A program made the position numbers and the translations under genes. Shown piece by piece: positions 1 through 10,220 of a stretch of 64,000 bases of DNA; within the stretch, counting starts at the first letter, position 1, and the number at the start of each line of letters is the position of its first letter. The notes under the pieces are model-generated. The model saw only the letters and a list, made by a program, of their open reading frames with translations, searched no databases and had not been told where the DNA came from. The stretch lies in the NCBI RefSeq assembly GCF_039531165.1, contig NZ_BAAAPN010000045.1, forward strand, positions 154,081 through 218,080, in the 5' to 3' direction. The DNA is from Nostocoides_A vanveenii (GTDB lineage: Bacteria > Actinomycetota > Actinomycetes > Actinomycetales > Dermatophilaceae).

Positions 1-2
1 CG

Positions 3-17
3 AGCGGGAAGCGGTGA
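3..17 (+). CDS. Possible 3' end of an upstream gene (cut by window edge)
   Basis: Only the last codons of a reading frame ending Ser-Gly-Lys-Arg-stop (TGA at 15-17) are present, 4 nt before the ABC exporter start. Heterodimeric ABC exporters are often encoded as adjacent pairs, so this could be the partner half. That is context inference only; too little sequence is present to identify it. Confidence 0.3.
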   Translation, partial: SGKR

Positions 18-21
18 ACCG

Positions 22-1803
22 ATGACCACGCTCGCCTCGGCCGAGCACAAGCCCCGGGCCTGGGAGACCGTCAAGCGCGGGCTCGACCTGTCGCCGGAGT
101 TGCGCGCCGGCGCGCTCGTCACGCTTCTCCTCGCCCTGCTCACCACGGCCGGCCGGGTCGTCGTCCCGGTCGTCGTCCAGCGCATCACCGACGACGCGCT
201 GCAGGCGCCCGGCGGGCCGGACACCGGCCTGGTCTATCGCTATCTCGCGATCGCGGCGGCGGTGGTCGTGCTGACCGCGGCCACGGCATACGTGGTGAAT
301 GTGCGGCTCTTTACCGCCGCGGAGGGCGGGCTTGCCACCTTGCGGGTCACCGCCTTCCGGCACATCCACGACCTGTCGGTGCTCACCCAGAACGCCGAAC
401 GCCGCGGCTCGATGGTCTCCCGCGTGACCTCCGACGTCGACACGATCAGCCAATTCGTCCAGTTCGGCGGGATCATGCTGATCGTCAGTCTCGGGCAGAT
501 CACCCTCGCGACGGCGTTGATGATCTGGTACAGCCCGATTCTGGCCGCGGTCACGTGGGGGTGTTTCATCCCGCTCGTCATCGGCGTCCGGCGGATGCAG
601 CGTTCGCTCGGCGTGGCGTATGCCGCGGTCCGTGAACGCGTCGGCGACCTCCTCGCCGCGGTGTCGGAGTCCGTGGTGGGGGCGTCCACGATTCGCAGCT
701 TCGGCGTCGAAGACCGGACCGCCGCCCGCCTGGACGAGGCCATCGAGGGGCATCGCCGAGCCGCGACCACGGCGCATATCCGCAGCTCAGCGGCCTTCGC
801 GGCGGGGCAGTTCGTCGGCGGGATCACGCTGGCCGTGGTGCTCGTGGTCGGGACACTGTTGGGCGCGAACGGCCGGATGACGCTGGGGGAGTTGCTCGCC
901 TACCTCTTCCTCGTCGGCTTGTTCACCATGCCGGTCCAGCAGGCCACCGAGATCTTCAACGAGTTGCAGAACGCCGTCGCCGGCTGGCGGCGGGTGCTTG
1001 AGGTCGTCGACACCCCGGCCGATGTCGCGGACCCGGGGGTCACCGGCGTCGACCTGCCGCGCGGGGCCATCCGGGTCGATTTCGACGCGGTCGGCTTCGC
1101 CTATCCCGGCGGGGAGCCGGTGTTGCATGAAGTCACTGAGCACATCGGCCCCCGCAGCCGCATCGCGGTCGTCGGCGAGACAGGCTCGGGGAAGTCGACC
1201 TTCGCCAAACTGCTGACCCGGCTGATGGATCCCTCGACCGGGATGGTCCGGCTCGATGATGTCGACATCCGCGAGGTGCGCTTTGCCTCACTGCGCGAGC
1301 GCGTCGCGATGGTTCCCCAGGAGGGCTTCCTTTTCGATGACACGGTGCTGGCCAATATCCGCTTCGGCGCAGCCATCGACCGCGCCCGCGTCGAACTGGC
1401 GATGACCGAACTCGGCCTGGACCACTGGGTCGCGGGTCTGCCGGCCGGACTCGACACCCCGGTGGGCCAGCGCGGCGAAGCGATGTCGGCGGGGGAGCGG
1501 CAACTCGTCGCGCTCGCCCGGGCCTATCTCGCCGACCCCGACCTGCTGGTCCTGGACGAGGCGACCTCGGCCGTCGACCCGGCGACCGAGGTCCGCATCC
1601 AGCGGGCCTTGGACTCTCTCTCCCGTGGCCGGACCTCGATCACCATCGCCCACCGCATCTCGACCGCCCAGGCGGCGGATGAGGTGATCGTCATGGACCG
1701 GGGCCGGGTCGTCCAGCGCGGCCCGCACGGCCGCCTGGTGACCGAACCCGGCCCGTATGCCGCGCTCCACGCCTCCTGGGTCGCCAACCAGCAGGGCGGC
1801 TGA
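22..1803 (+). CDS. ABC exporter half-transporter (fused membrane and ATPase domains)
   Basis: A 593-residue protein with an N-terminal six-helix ABC exporter membrane domain (about residues 25-310) followed by a nucleotide-binding domain. Visible motifs are Walker A GETGSGKST (385-393), a non-canonical signature MSAGERQ (488-494) in place of LSGGQ, Walker B LLVLDE (508-513) followed by ATSAVD, and the switch histidine in IAHRIS (His544). It should couple ATP hydrolysis to export of a lipid, drug or peptide across the cytoplasmic membrane. The altered signature is common in one half of heterodimeric exporters, and a gene appears to end 4 nt upstream, so this is probably the downstream subunit of a pair. 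Substrate cannot be read from the sequence. Start: ATG at 22, with a purine-rich GGGAAG upstream. Confidence 0.9.
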   Translation: MTTLASAEHKPRAWETVKRGLDLSPELRAGALVTLLLALLTTAGRVVVPVVVQRITDDALQAPGGPDTGLVYRYLAIAAAVVVLTAATAYVVNVRLFTAAEGGLATLRVTAFRHIHDLSVLTQNAERRGSMVSRVTSDVDTISQFVQFGGIMLIVSLGQITLATALMIWYSPILAAVTWGCFIPLVIGVRRMQRSLGVAYAAVRERVGDLLAAVSESVVGASTIRSFGVEDRTAARLDEAIEGHRRAATTAHIRSSAAFAAGQFVGGITLAVVLVVGTLLGANGRMTLGELLAYLFLVGLFTMPVQQATEIFNELQNAVAGWRRVLEVVDTPADVADPGVTGVDLPRGAIRVDFDAVGFAYPGGEPVLHEVTEHIGPRSRIAVVGETGSGKSTFAKLLTRLMDPSTGMVRLDDVDIREVRFASLRERVAMVPQEGFLFDDTVLANIRFGAAIDRARVELAMTELGLDHWVAGLPAGLDTPVGQRGEAMSAGERQLVALARAYLADPDLLVLDEATSAVDPATEVRIQRALDSLSRGRTSITIAHRISTAQAADEVIVMDRGRVVQRGPHGRLVTEPGPYAALHASWVANQQGG

Positions 1804-1829
1804 GGCAGCGGGGCGGGGCGGCTTCACGC

Positions 1830-2277
1830 CATGTGCCAGAGTGACCCGCAGGCCTCCCGACGCAAACCGCTGGCTCGCCATCCGGCTCGCCGACCGGCCC
1901 GGTGACCGCGGGTGGGTCGTGATGGCCAATGGCGAGGCCTACGCCGAGCAGTTCGGCTGGGGCTCGCAGTTCGAGGCGCTGGGTGCCCGGATCGTCGCCG
2001 ACTTCGCAGGCAACCGACCGGTCTGGCCAAGTTGCGCGTCCTCCTGGTGACCCCGAGAGCTCGCGGCCTGGGTGCGGGTAGTGCGCCCGTGAAGGCCTGT
2101 GTGGGCTTCGCGCAGGCGGCGGGCTACACGCGCGTGACCCTCTGGACCAACGACGTGCTGACCTCGGCGCGCCGCATCTACCAGGCCCACGGCTTCGTGC
2201 TCACCGACGAGACACCTCATGACAGCTTCGGACAAGATCTGGTCGGCCAGACCTGGACCCTGAATATCCCGCGATGA
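1830..2277 (+). pseudogene. Remnant of a MarR-GNAT fusion gene (frameshift and internal deletion)
   Basis: Two pieces of a GNAT acetyltransferase domain lie in different frames. The first (about 1857-2015, frame 2) reads IRLADRPGDRGWVV, then YAEQFGWGSQFEAL, which matches the start of the acetyltransferase half of MarR-GNAT fusion proteins. The second (about 2025-2277, frame 1) reads AKLRVLLVTPRARGLG, then TLWTNDV and SFGQDLVGQTW, the end of that domain. The intervening beta strands (roughly 25-30 residues) and the whole N-terminal MarR winged helix are missing. Neither piece has a convincing start with a ribosome site. This is a decaying gene, not a sequencing slip alone, because sequence is deleted as well as shifted. 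Confidence 0.75.
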
Positions 2278-2363
2278 CCCGCCCGGCGGGTGAGGTGGTG
2301 ACCCCGGACCCGTGACCGGAGTAGCGTGCCCGGCGGAATGCGGGACGCGAGGAGAGGTCAGTT

Positions 2364-3878
2364 ATGAGCACGGCACGACGCCCCCGAGTCACCGCAATGA
2401 TCGGCGCGGCAGGCGTCCTGGCCGGGGCGGCCTGGACCCTGTCGATAACGGCGGCGACCGCGGGCGGCGCTCCTGCGGCATACGGCACGCCGTCCGGCAC
2501 CGAGTCGACCATCGGAAGCGCGGGCGGCGGGGACCAGTACTACCCCATGGCCGGCAATGGCGGGATCGATGCCCAGCACTATGACCTCGACCTGAGCTAC
2601 ACGCCGGAGAAGTACCTGCCCAAGGCGATCCGCGACCAGTACCACCTGCTCAAGGGGGAGCACCTCGGCCGGATCGAGGGGACCGCCACGGTCGCCATTC
2701 GTGCCACCCAGCCGCTCACACGCTTCGACCTCGACCTGTCCAGCACCCTCCACGTGCGCAGCGTGACCATCAACGGGCACGCAGTCGCCTACGCGCATCG
2801 GGCCGATGGCGAGTTGGTGATCACCCCGCAGCGGCTCATCGCCGCGGGCACGCGGGTCTCGGTCGCCGTGGCTTATGGCGCGATCATCCGGCGACCCCCA
2901 GTCGTCAACGGCTTCTCGACCGGGCTGATCCCGACCGCCGATGGTGTGGTGTTGTCAGCCGAACCCACGGGTGCGCCGACGTGGTTCCCCTGCAATGATC
3001 TCCCGCACGACAAGGCGACGTATGCCTTCAACCTCACCGTGCCCCGCGGGCTGGTGGGGGTCAGCAACGGTCTCCCGGTGGGCAAGCGGACCACCGGCAA
3101 CACGACCGCCTACCAATGGCGTACCAACGACCCGATGGCGCCCTACCTCGCCGAGATCGCCGTCGGCAACTATCGCATTATCACGCGCTCGGCGATGGGG
3201 GTGCCGATCTACGACTACATCGACCGCGACATCCCCAGCGGGAGGCAGCGGAAGATCGACGCGGTCCTGGCCAAGGTGCCGCAGATGATGCGCTATCTCT
3301 CGGGGCAGTTCGGACCCTACCCGTTTAGCTCCTACGGCCACATCGTCGATAAGGACTTGCAGGCTGGGGCCTCCATGGAGAACCAGACCCGCACCCTCTT
3401 GATGACCGATGAGGCCGACGAGGCCACAGTGGCCCATGAACTGACGCACCAGTGGTTCGGTGACCAGGTCGCGCTCGGGCAGTGGCGTGACATCTGGCTC
3501 AACGAGAGCCTTGCGACGTGGGGGGAGTGGCTGTGGCGACACCACTCGACCACTGACCACGAGTCGCTCGCGGCCAGCTATCGCGAAGCAGTACGCGATA
3601 TGTCGGGATCGTGGCAGACCGTCGTCACCGACCCAGGCGCCGACGACCTCTTCTCCGATGCGGTGTACGCCCGCGGCGGGGCCATGCTCTACCGCCTCGA
3701 CCGGCTCATCGGCGACTCGGCGATGAGCACGATCTTGCACCAGTGGGTGTCCATGCGCCGCCGCCAGCCCGCGAGCACAGCTCAATTCGTCACGCTCGCG
3801 ACCCGGGTGTCGGGACGCGACCTCAGCGGCTTGTTTGAGCCGTGGCTCTTCCAGCCGGGTAAGCCCCGCGGCGCCTAG
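2364..3878 (+). CDS. Secreted M1-family zinc aminopeptidase
   Basis: A 504-residue gluzincin peptidase. The zinc site is HELTH at 358-362 with the third ligand Glu381 in NESLATW, giving the exact HExxH-x18-E spacing of family M1. The exopeptidase signature equivalent to GAMEN is GASMEN (335-340), and Tyr435 in YARGGAM fits the transition-state tyrosine. Residues 1-35 form a signal peptide (basic start, hydrophobic core, small residues AGGAPAA). It has the N-terminal beta-saddle and catalytic domain but no long C-terminal helical domain, so it is a short, probably extracellular form. ATG 2364 has GGAGAG about 10 nt upstream, and a -10 like TAGCGT is at 2322-2327. It probably forms its own transcription unit. 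Confidence 0.9.
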   Translation: MSTARRPRVTAMIGAAGVLAGAAWTLSITAATAGGAPAAYGTPSGTESTIGSAGGGDQYYPMAGNGGIDAQHYDLDLSYTPEKYLPKAIRDQYHLLKGEHLGRIEGTATVAIRATQPLTRFDLDLSSTLHVRSVTINGHAVAYAHRADGELVITPQRLIAAGTRVSVAVAYGAIIRRPPVVNGFSTGLIPTADGVVLSAEPTGAPTWFPCNDLPHDKATYAFNLTVPRGLVGVSNGLPVGKRTTGNTTAYQWRTNDPMAPYLAEIAVGNYRIITRSAMGVPIYDYIDRDIPSGRQRKIDAVLAKVPQMMRYLSGQFGPYPFSSYGHIVDKDLQAGASMENQTRTLLMTDEADEATVAHELTHQWFGDQVALGQWRDIWLNESLATWGEWLWRHHSTTDHESLAASYREAVRDMSGSWQTVVTDPGADDLFSDAVYARGGAMLYRLDRLIGDSAMSTILHQWVSMRRRQPASTAQFVTLATRVSGRDLSGLFEPWLFQPGKPRGA

Positions 3879-3941
3879 CGCGAACGCTCGGCATCCGGCT
3901 CCGCGAGCACTCGAGACCAGGGTGCGCGCGATAATGCAGCA

Positions 3942-4322
3942 ATGCCCTTGGACCCCAGCATCGCCGCACGCCTGAAGCGGGACGAGCAGGGCCTGGTCGC
4001 GGCGATCATCCAACAGCACGACAGCGGCGAGGTGCTGATGCTCGGCTGGATGGATGACGAAGCCGTGCACCGGACCCTGACGACCGGCCGGGTGACCTTT
4101 TGGTCGCGCAGCCGGGGGGAGTACTGGTGCAAGGGCGACACCTCCGGACATATCCAGTTGGTCAAGACGGTTGCGATCGACTGCGACGGCGACGCCCTGC
4201 TCGTCCGCGTCGATCAGGTCGGCGCCGCCTGCCACACGGGCACGCGCACCTGCTTCGACGGCAACGACCTCGGTGCCGTTGCTGCCGTGCCCACCGCAAC
4301 CACCGCCGGAGGCCAGCGATGA
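3942..4322 (+). CDS. hisI: Phosphoribosyl-AMP cyclohydrolase
   Basis: A 126-residue enzyme of histidine synthesis that opens the purine ring of phosphoribosyl-AMP. The three zinc cysteines are present with family spacing: Cys81 in DCDGDALL, Cys97 in CHTG and Cys104 in RTCF (C-x15-C-x6-C). The GEYWCKGDTSG loop and LGWMDDEA helix are also typical. It lacks a HisE pyrophosphohydrolase domain, as is usual in actinobacteria. GATAAT at 3930-3935 lies 6 nt before the ATG, which suggests a leaderless transcript. The stop codon overlaps the trpE start (ATGA), so hisI leads the trp operon, as in M. tuberculosis. Confidence 0.95.
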   Translation: MPLDPSIAARLKRDEQGLVAAIIQQHDSGEVLMLGWMDDEAVHRTLTTGRVTFWSRSRGEYWCKGDTSGHIQLVKTVAIDCDGDALLVRVDQVGAACHTGTRTCFDGNDLGAVAAVPTATTAGGQR

Positions 4323-5878
4323 CCGCGGAAGCCCCCGATCTGGCATACGGGCACACCTGGCCGAGCCTGGAGACCTTCACCGTCCTCGCGCAGGACCGCC
4401 GCGTCGTGCCGGTCGTGCGCCGGCTCCTTGCCGACGGCGAGACGCCGCTGGGGCTCTATCGTCGCCTCGCGGGCGGCCGCCTCGGCACCTTCTTGCTGGA
4501 GTCGGCCGAGCACGGCGGGGTCTGGAGCCGCTACTCGATCATCGGGGCTGCCAGCCGCGCGACTCTCACCGAGCGTGACGGCGAGGCGATCTGGCTCGGC
4601 GATCCGCCCGTGGGCGTCCCCACCGGCGGCAACCCGGTCGAAGCGATCCGCGACACCGTCGCCGCTCTGGCCACCGAGCCCATCGCGGGCCTCCCGCCGC
4701 TGACCTCCGGCCTGGTCGGTGCCATCAGCTACGACGCGGTGCGCCGCTGGGAGCGGCTCCCCGACAACACCCTCCGCGACGTCGACGTGCCCGAGGTCGC
4801 CATGGTCCTGGCCACCGATGTCGCCGTGCTCGACCACAGCGACGGCTCGGTCCTGCTGATCGCCAACGCCATCAACTATGACAACACCGACGCCCGCGTC
4901 GAGTGGGCGTGGCGCGACGCGCTCGAGCGGCTCGATGCGATGACAGCCGCCCTCGGGGGACCCGCGGAGTCGACCGTCTCCACTCTGGACCCAACGCGCG
5001 CAGCCGCAGCCCTCGCTGACGTCACGACCAATATGACGCCGAATGCCTTCGAGGACATGGTCGAACGCGCCACGGAAGACATCCGGGCCGGCGAAGCCTT
5101 CCAGATCGTCGTCAGCCAGCGCTTCGACATCGCCTGTCCGGCCGATGCGCTCGATGTCTACCGCGTGCTGCGCTCGACCAACCCCAGCCCCTATATGTAT
5201 TTCCTCCGGCTCGAGCATCCGGCCGGCGGCCCGCTGGACATCGTCGGCTCCTCGCCGGAGGTGCATATCAAGGTCACCGGCCGCCAGGTGATCCTGCACC
5301 CGATCGCCGGCACCCGCCCTCGTGGCAAGAGTCCCGAGCACGATCTGGCGCTCCAGGAGGAGCTCCTCGACGATCCCAAGGAGCGCGCCGAGCACGTCAT
5401 GCTCGTCGACCTCGGCCGCAACGACCTCCAGCGCGTCTGCGCCGCCGGCTCGGTGGACGTCGTCGAGTTCATGAACGCCCGCCATTACAGCCACGTCATG
5501 CACCTCGAGTCCACCGTCGTCGGCCACCTCACCTCGGGTCACACCGCCTACGACGCGCTCGCCGCGACCTTCCCCGCCGGCACGCTCTCGGGGGCTCCCA
5601 AGCCGCGGGCGATGGCCCTGATCGACGACTACGAACCCACTCGGCGCGGCATCTACGGCGGCGTCGTCGGGTATGCCGATTTCCACGGGGACATGGACGT
5701 CGCCATCGCGATCCGCACCGCCGTCATCCGCGGTGGCCGCGCCTATGTCCAGGCTGGCGCCGGCATTGTCGCCGACAGCGTCCCGACCCTCGAATACGAC
5801 GAGACCCGCAACAAGGCCGCGGCCGTCCTGCGGGCGATCGCCGCCGCGAGCACCCTGCGCCCGGTCGATCACGTATGA
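4319..5878 (+). CDS. trpE: Anthranilate synthase component I
   Basis: A 519-residue chorismate-utilising enzyme that converts chorismate to anthranilate, the first step of tryptophan synthesis. The N-terminal lobe has the LLES tryptophan-binding motif (residues 59-62), so feedback inhibition is expected. The C-terminal lobe has IVVSQRFDI, SPEVHIKV, HPIAGTRPRGK, ELLDDPKERAEH and FPAGTLSGAPKPRAM, all chorismate-binding family blocks. I start it at ATG 4319, which overlaps the hisI stop by 4 bp and gives the normal family N-terminus. The frame stays open upstream to 4100, but only through hisI. The glutamine amidotransferase subunit (trpG) is not in this window. Confidence 0.96.
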   Translation: MTAEAPDLAYGHTWPSLETFTVLAQDRRVVPVVRRLLADGETPLGLYRRLAGGRLGTFLLESAEHGGVWSRYSIIGAASRATLTERDGEAIWLGDPPVGVPTGGNPVEAIRDTVAALATEPIAGLPPLTSGLVGAISYDAVRRWERLPDNTLRDVDVPEVAMVLATDVAVLDHSDGSVLLIANAINYDNTDARVEWAWRDALERLDAMTAALGGPAESTVSTLDPTRAAAALADVTTNMTPNAFEDMVERATEDIRAGEAFQIVVSQRFDIACPADALDVYRVLRSTNPSPYMYFLRLEHPAGGPLDIVGSSPEVHIKVTGRQVILHPIAGTRPRGKSPEHDLALQEELLDDPKERAEHVMLVDLGRNDLQRVCAAGSVDVVEFMNARHYSHVMHLESTVVGHLTSGHTAYDALAATFPAGTLSGAPKPRAMALIDDYEPTRRGIYGGVVGYADFHGDMDVAIAIRTAVIRGGRAYVQAGAGIVADSVPTLEYDETRNKAAAVLRAIAAASTLRPVDHV

Positions 5879-6501
5879 CGCCCGACCCCACCCGCTCCCG
5901 GCCCGCCGCGCGCTGGCGCGGCCCCCGCGTCGTGGTCCCGGCCGCGCTGCTCGCCGCCGGGATCGCCGTCGTCGCCGGTCGCCGGCCCTGGCTGACCGGC
6001 CTCGTCGATGACGCGACCCTGGGCCGTACCTCGGTCGGCGCAACCGGCTCGCAGGCCGTCCCCGGCCTGGTCGCCCTCGCGCTCGTCATCGCCGCCGCCG
6101 CCCTCGCGGCCGCCACCTCGGGCCCCGTGTTGCGGCGCCTGACCCTGGTCCTCGGCAGCGCCGCGGCGCTCGGCCTGGCGTTGCTGGGCGTGCGTGCGGT
6201 AGCCGAAGCTGACGTCATCCTCGGCGCCCTCGCGGCCACGGCGAGCGGGCGCACTGGCACCATCCCGGTCACCGGCGTCACCACCGCCTTCTGGCCGTAT
6301 GCCGTGGCCGCCTCCGCAGCCCTGTCCGCCCTCGCGTCGCTGGCCGGCTTGACCGGCGCCGGCTCCTGGCGCGGGCTCTCCCAACGCTATGACGCGCCCG
6401 GCGAGGCCGCGGGCGGGCGCGGCCAGCGGGTGAGCACCGCCTGGGACGACCTCGAGCGCGGCGTCGACCCGACCGCCGACCCCGGCGCACCCGGGCGTTG
6501 A
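5875..6501 (+). CDS. Trp-operon-associated membrane protein (TIGR02234 type)
   Basis: A 208-residue protein with about four hydrophobic segments (roughly residues 20-36, 58-78, 85-103 and 140-160) and a polar C-terminal tail with WDDLERGVDPT. Length, the GRRPWLTG motif after the first helix, and position between trpE and trpC match the actinobacterial family annotated as tryptophan biosynthesis-associated membrane protein (Rv1610 position in M. tuberculosis). Its biochemical role is unknown. The start overlaps the trpE stop as ATGA, so it is translationally coupled. Confidence 0.88.
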   Translation: MTPDPTRSRPAARWRGPRVVVPAALLAAGIAVVAGRRPWLTGLVDDATLGRTSVGATGSQAVPGLVALALVIAAAALAAATSGPVLRRLTLVLGSAAALGLALLGVRAVAEADVILGALAATASGRTGTIPVTGVTTAFWPYAVAASAALSALASLAGLTGAGSWRGLSQRYDAPGEAAGGRGQRVSTAWDDLERGVDPTADPGAPGR

Positions 6502-6590
6502 CCGGGGCTGTCGGCCGCGTCTGACAGAATCTCAGGGCAGGTCCATCGCCGCAAGGCACCCGCACACCTCGACCGATGAAGGGCATCCAC

Positions 6591-6821
6591 ATGCAGCACC
6601 AGGAAGAGCACGAAGGGCACGGCAACAGCGTCGCGGCCTGGGTGAGTGTCGCCGTCATGCTCGTGGCCTCGGCCATCGCCTGCCTCGGCGTCGCCAAGGC
6701 GAGCACGCCGATGGCCGTCGTCGGCGCCGCCGGGTTCCTGATCGGCGCGGTGCTGTGGCCGCTTCTTTCCCGGATGGGCTACGGAGACAAGAATCCGCCC
6801 CGTTCGCTCTACAGCGACTAA
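6591..6821 (+). CDS. Small HGxxPAAW-type membrane protein
   Basis: A 76-residue protein. The N-terminus is rich in His and Glu, then reads HGNSVAAW, a variant of the HGxxPAAW motif that names this actinobacterial family. Two transmembrane segments follow (about residues 18-35 and 40-59), then a short tail ending SLYSD. Function is unknown; the family usually sits in or beside trp operons. I prefer ATG 6591 over ATG 6576 because AAGGGC lies about 6 nt before it; the longer form would add five residues. It lies 89 nt after the upstream gene and 7 nt before trpC. Confidence 0.8.
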   Translation: MQHQEEHEGHGNSVAAWVSVAVMLVASAIACLGVAKASTPMAVVGAAGFLIGAVLWPLLSRMGYGDKNPPRSLYSD

Positions 6822-6828
6822 GACAGCC

Positions 6829-7622
6829 TTGAGTTCAACCGTCCTCGACTCCATCATCGCGGGGGTCCGAGCCGATCTGGCCGCGCGCGTTTCGGCTCGG
6901 CCGCTCGCCAACGTCGTCGCCGCAGCCGCGTCGGCGCCCCCGCCCCGCCCCGTTCTGCCCCGCCTCAGCGGGCCGACGCTCGGGGTGATCAGCGAGGTCA
7001 AGCGGGCCAGCCCCAGCAAGGGTGACCTTGCCGCCATCCCGGAGCCCGCTGCCCTCGCCGCCACCTATGCCGCGGCCGGTGCCGCCGCGGTCTCGGTGCT
7101 CACCGAGGAGCGGCGCTTCCGGGGCAGCCTCGCCGACCTCGACGCCGTCCGCGAAGCCGTCGATATCCCGGTCCTACGCAAGGACTTCATGGTCGACGAC
7201 TACCAGTTCTACGAGGCCCGCGCCCACGGCGCCGACCTGGTCCTGCTCATCGTGGCCGCACTCAGCGACGCGCAGCTGCGCCATTTCCACTCCCTGGCAA
7301 CAGATCTCGGGATGACTGCCCTCGTGGAGGTCCACGACGCCGCAGAGATCGAACGCGCCCAAGCGATCGACCCGGCGCTGCTCGGCGTCAACGCCCGCAA
7401 CCTCAAGACCCTCGACGTCGACCCCGACGCCTTCGGCGCCCTCGTCGGCACCATCCCCGCGGGAGTTGTCACGGTGGCCGAGAGCGGCATACGGCACGCG
7501 GACGACGCCCGGCGGTATGCCCGTGAGGGTGCCGACGCGGTCCTGGTCGGCGAGGCCCTGGTCACCCACGGCGACCCCGGGGCCGCCGTCGCCGAGTTCG
7601 CCGCCATCCCGGGAACACAGCG

Positions 7623-7626
<4 letters not shown>
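6829..7626 (+). CDS. trpC: Indole-3-glycerol phosphate synthase
   Basis: A 265-residue TIM-barrel enzyme that closes carboxyphenylamino-deoxyribulose phosphate to indole-3-glycerol phosphate. Diagnostic blocks are ISEVKRASPSKG, VSVLTEERRFRGS, PVLRKDFMVDDYQ, LGVNARNLKT and VAESGI. The start is TTG at 6829, giving the usual N-terminus STVLDSIIAGVRADL; no ATG or GTG offers a better fit. The ribosome site is weak, so coupling to the preceding small gene (7 nt away) may matter. The stop overlaps the trpB ATG (ATGA). Confidence 0.95.
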
Positions 7627-8809
<1,183 letters not shown>

Positions 8810-8813
<4 letters not shown>

Positions 8814-9643
8814 CGCCCCCCACCACCGCCCGGGGCGTCACCGACGTCCTCGCCCGCTGCCGCGCCGAGGGCCGCGCCGCACTCATCGGCTATCTGCCGG
8901 TCGGCTTCCCCGACAAGCCGACCTCGCTCGAAGCCATGGTGACGCTGGTGGAGAACGGCTGCGACATCGTCGAGGTCGGCGTCCCCTATAGCGACCCGGT
9001 CATGGACGGCCCCACTGTGCAGCGGGCCGCGTCCACCGCGCTCGCCGGCGGCACCCGCGTGGCCGATGTGTTCGACGCGACGGCGGCGGTCCGGCGCGCA
9101 GGCGCGCCACCACTGGTGATGACCTACTGGAATCTCGTGATCCGCCGTGGCGTCGATCGTTTCGCCGACGACCTCGCGGCAGCCGGGGGAGCGGGCTTGA
9201 TCACCCCGGATCTGATCCCCGACGAGGCCGGCGACTGGATCGCCGCCTCCGAGCGCACCGGCCTGGACCGGGTCTTCCTCATCGCCCCGTCCTCGACCCC
9301 CGAACGGCTCACCTTCGTCACCGACAAGTGCCGTGGCTTCGTGTATGCCGCGTCCACCATGGGCGTCACCGGCGCCCGTAACAGCCTGGGCAGTGCTGCC
9401 GAAGAACTGGTCGCACGGGCTCGTGCAGTCAGTGACATCCCGGTCTGCGTCGGACTCGGTGTCAGCACCCGGGAACAAGCGGCGCAGGTCGGTTCGTTCG
9501 CGGATGGGGTGATCGTCGGGTCGGCCTTGGTCTCGACCATGCTCGACACCGACCGGGCGGCCGGGCTCGACCGGCTTGCGGCGCTCACCCGAGACCTCGC
9601 GGCCGGCGTGCGGGAGGGCCGGGCCGACCGGCAGAGAGCGTAG
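8810..9643 (+). CDS. trpA: Tryptophan synthase alpha chain
   Basis: A 277-residue TIM barrel that cleaves indole-3-glycerol phosphate and channels indole to TrpB. The catalytic acids are Glu55 in VEVGVPYSDP and Asp66 in MDGP, spaced 11 residues as in E. coli Glu49 and Asp60. ITPDLIPDEA, FVYAASTMGVTGAR and VGLGVSTREQA are further family blocks. The ATGA start overlap with trpB keeps it coupled. It is the last trp gene; the next gene follows after 11 nt and is probably cotranscribed. Confidence 0.96.
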
Positions 9644-9654
9644 GTAAGGACACG

Positions 9655-10167
9655 ATGACGATGGTCGATGACGACGTGCGTTCGGCGCCGACGGGCAGCG
9701 CCGGCCGCGAACGCGCACTGGATTGGGCCGGCACCCTCGCCCGCCTGATTCTCGGCGGGGTGCTGCTCATCGCCGGACTGCTCAAGGTCGGGCACCCGGG
9801 CCAGTCCGCCCGCGCCGTGCAGGCCTACCAACTCCTCCCCTTCGACGTGGCACGGCTCGTCGGCTATGGCCTGCCGCTCGTGGAGATCATCGTCGGCAGC
9901 CTGCTCATTCTCGGCCTATTGACCCGTGGGGCTGCCGTTCTCGGCACCATGCTCATGCTCGCCTTCGTCATCGGCATCTCCTCGGCCTGGGCCCGTGGCC
10001 TGGCCATCGACTGCGGGTGCTTCGGCGGCGGCGGGCAGATCGAGCCGGCCAAGACGGCCTATCCCCTCGAGTTGGCCAGGGATAGCCTGTTCGCCCTGTG
10101 CGGCGCCTACCTGAGCTGGCGACCGCGCAGTTTTCTCAGCCTCGACCGCCGCTGGTACGGCAACTGA
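9655..10167 (+). CDS. MauE/DoxX-like membrane protein with CxC motif
   Basis: A 170-residue integral membrane protein with about four helices. Residues 22-50 (LARLILGGVLLIAGLLKVG) resemble the first helix of DoxX/MauE proteins, and a CGCFG motif places Cys120 and Cys122 after the third helix, as in MauE-like proteins thought to pass electrons to extracytoplasmic thiol oxidoreductases. Two membrane-anchored thioredoxin-fold genes follow immediately, so it is a good candidate to reduce or recycle them. An ATG at 9661 is an alternative start. Function is inferred from family and neighbours. Confidence 0.8.
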   Translation: MTMVDDDVRSAPTGSAGRERALDWAGTLARLILGGVLLIAGLLKVGHPGQSARAVQAYQLLPFDVARLVGYGLPLVEIIVGSLLILGLLTRGAAVLGTMLMLAFVIGISSAWARGLAIDCGCFGGGGQIEPAKTAYPLELARDSLFALCGAYLSWRPRSFLSLDRRWYGN

Positions 10168-10220
10168 CCGACCCGGCCTCGCTCTTCACGTTCCCATCAC
10201 GCAGGAAGTCGCAATCACTC

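Noticed and set aside
4100..4318. Longer N-terminus for TrpE
   Set aside because: The extra residues are hisI read in another frame; ATG 4319 with the ATGA overlap gives the family N-terminus.
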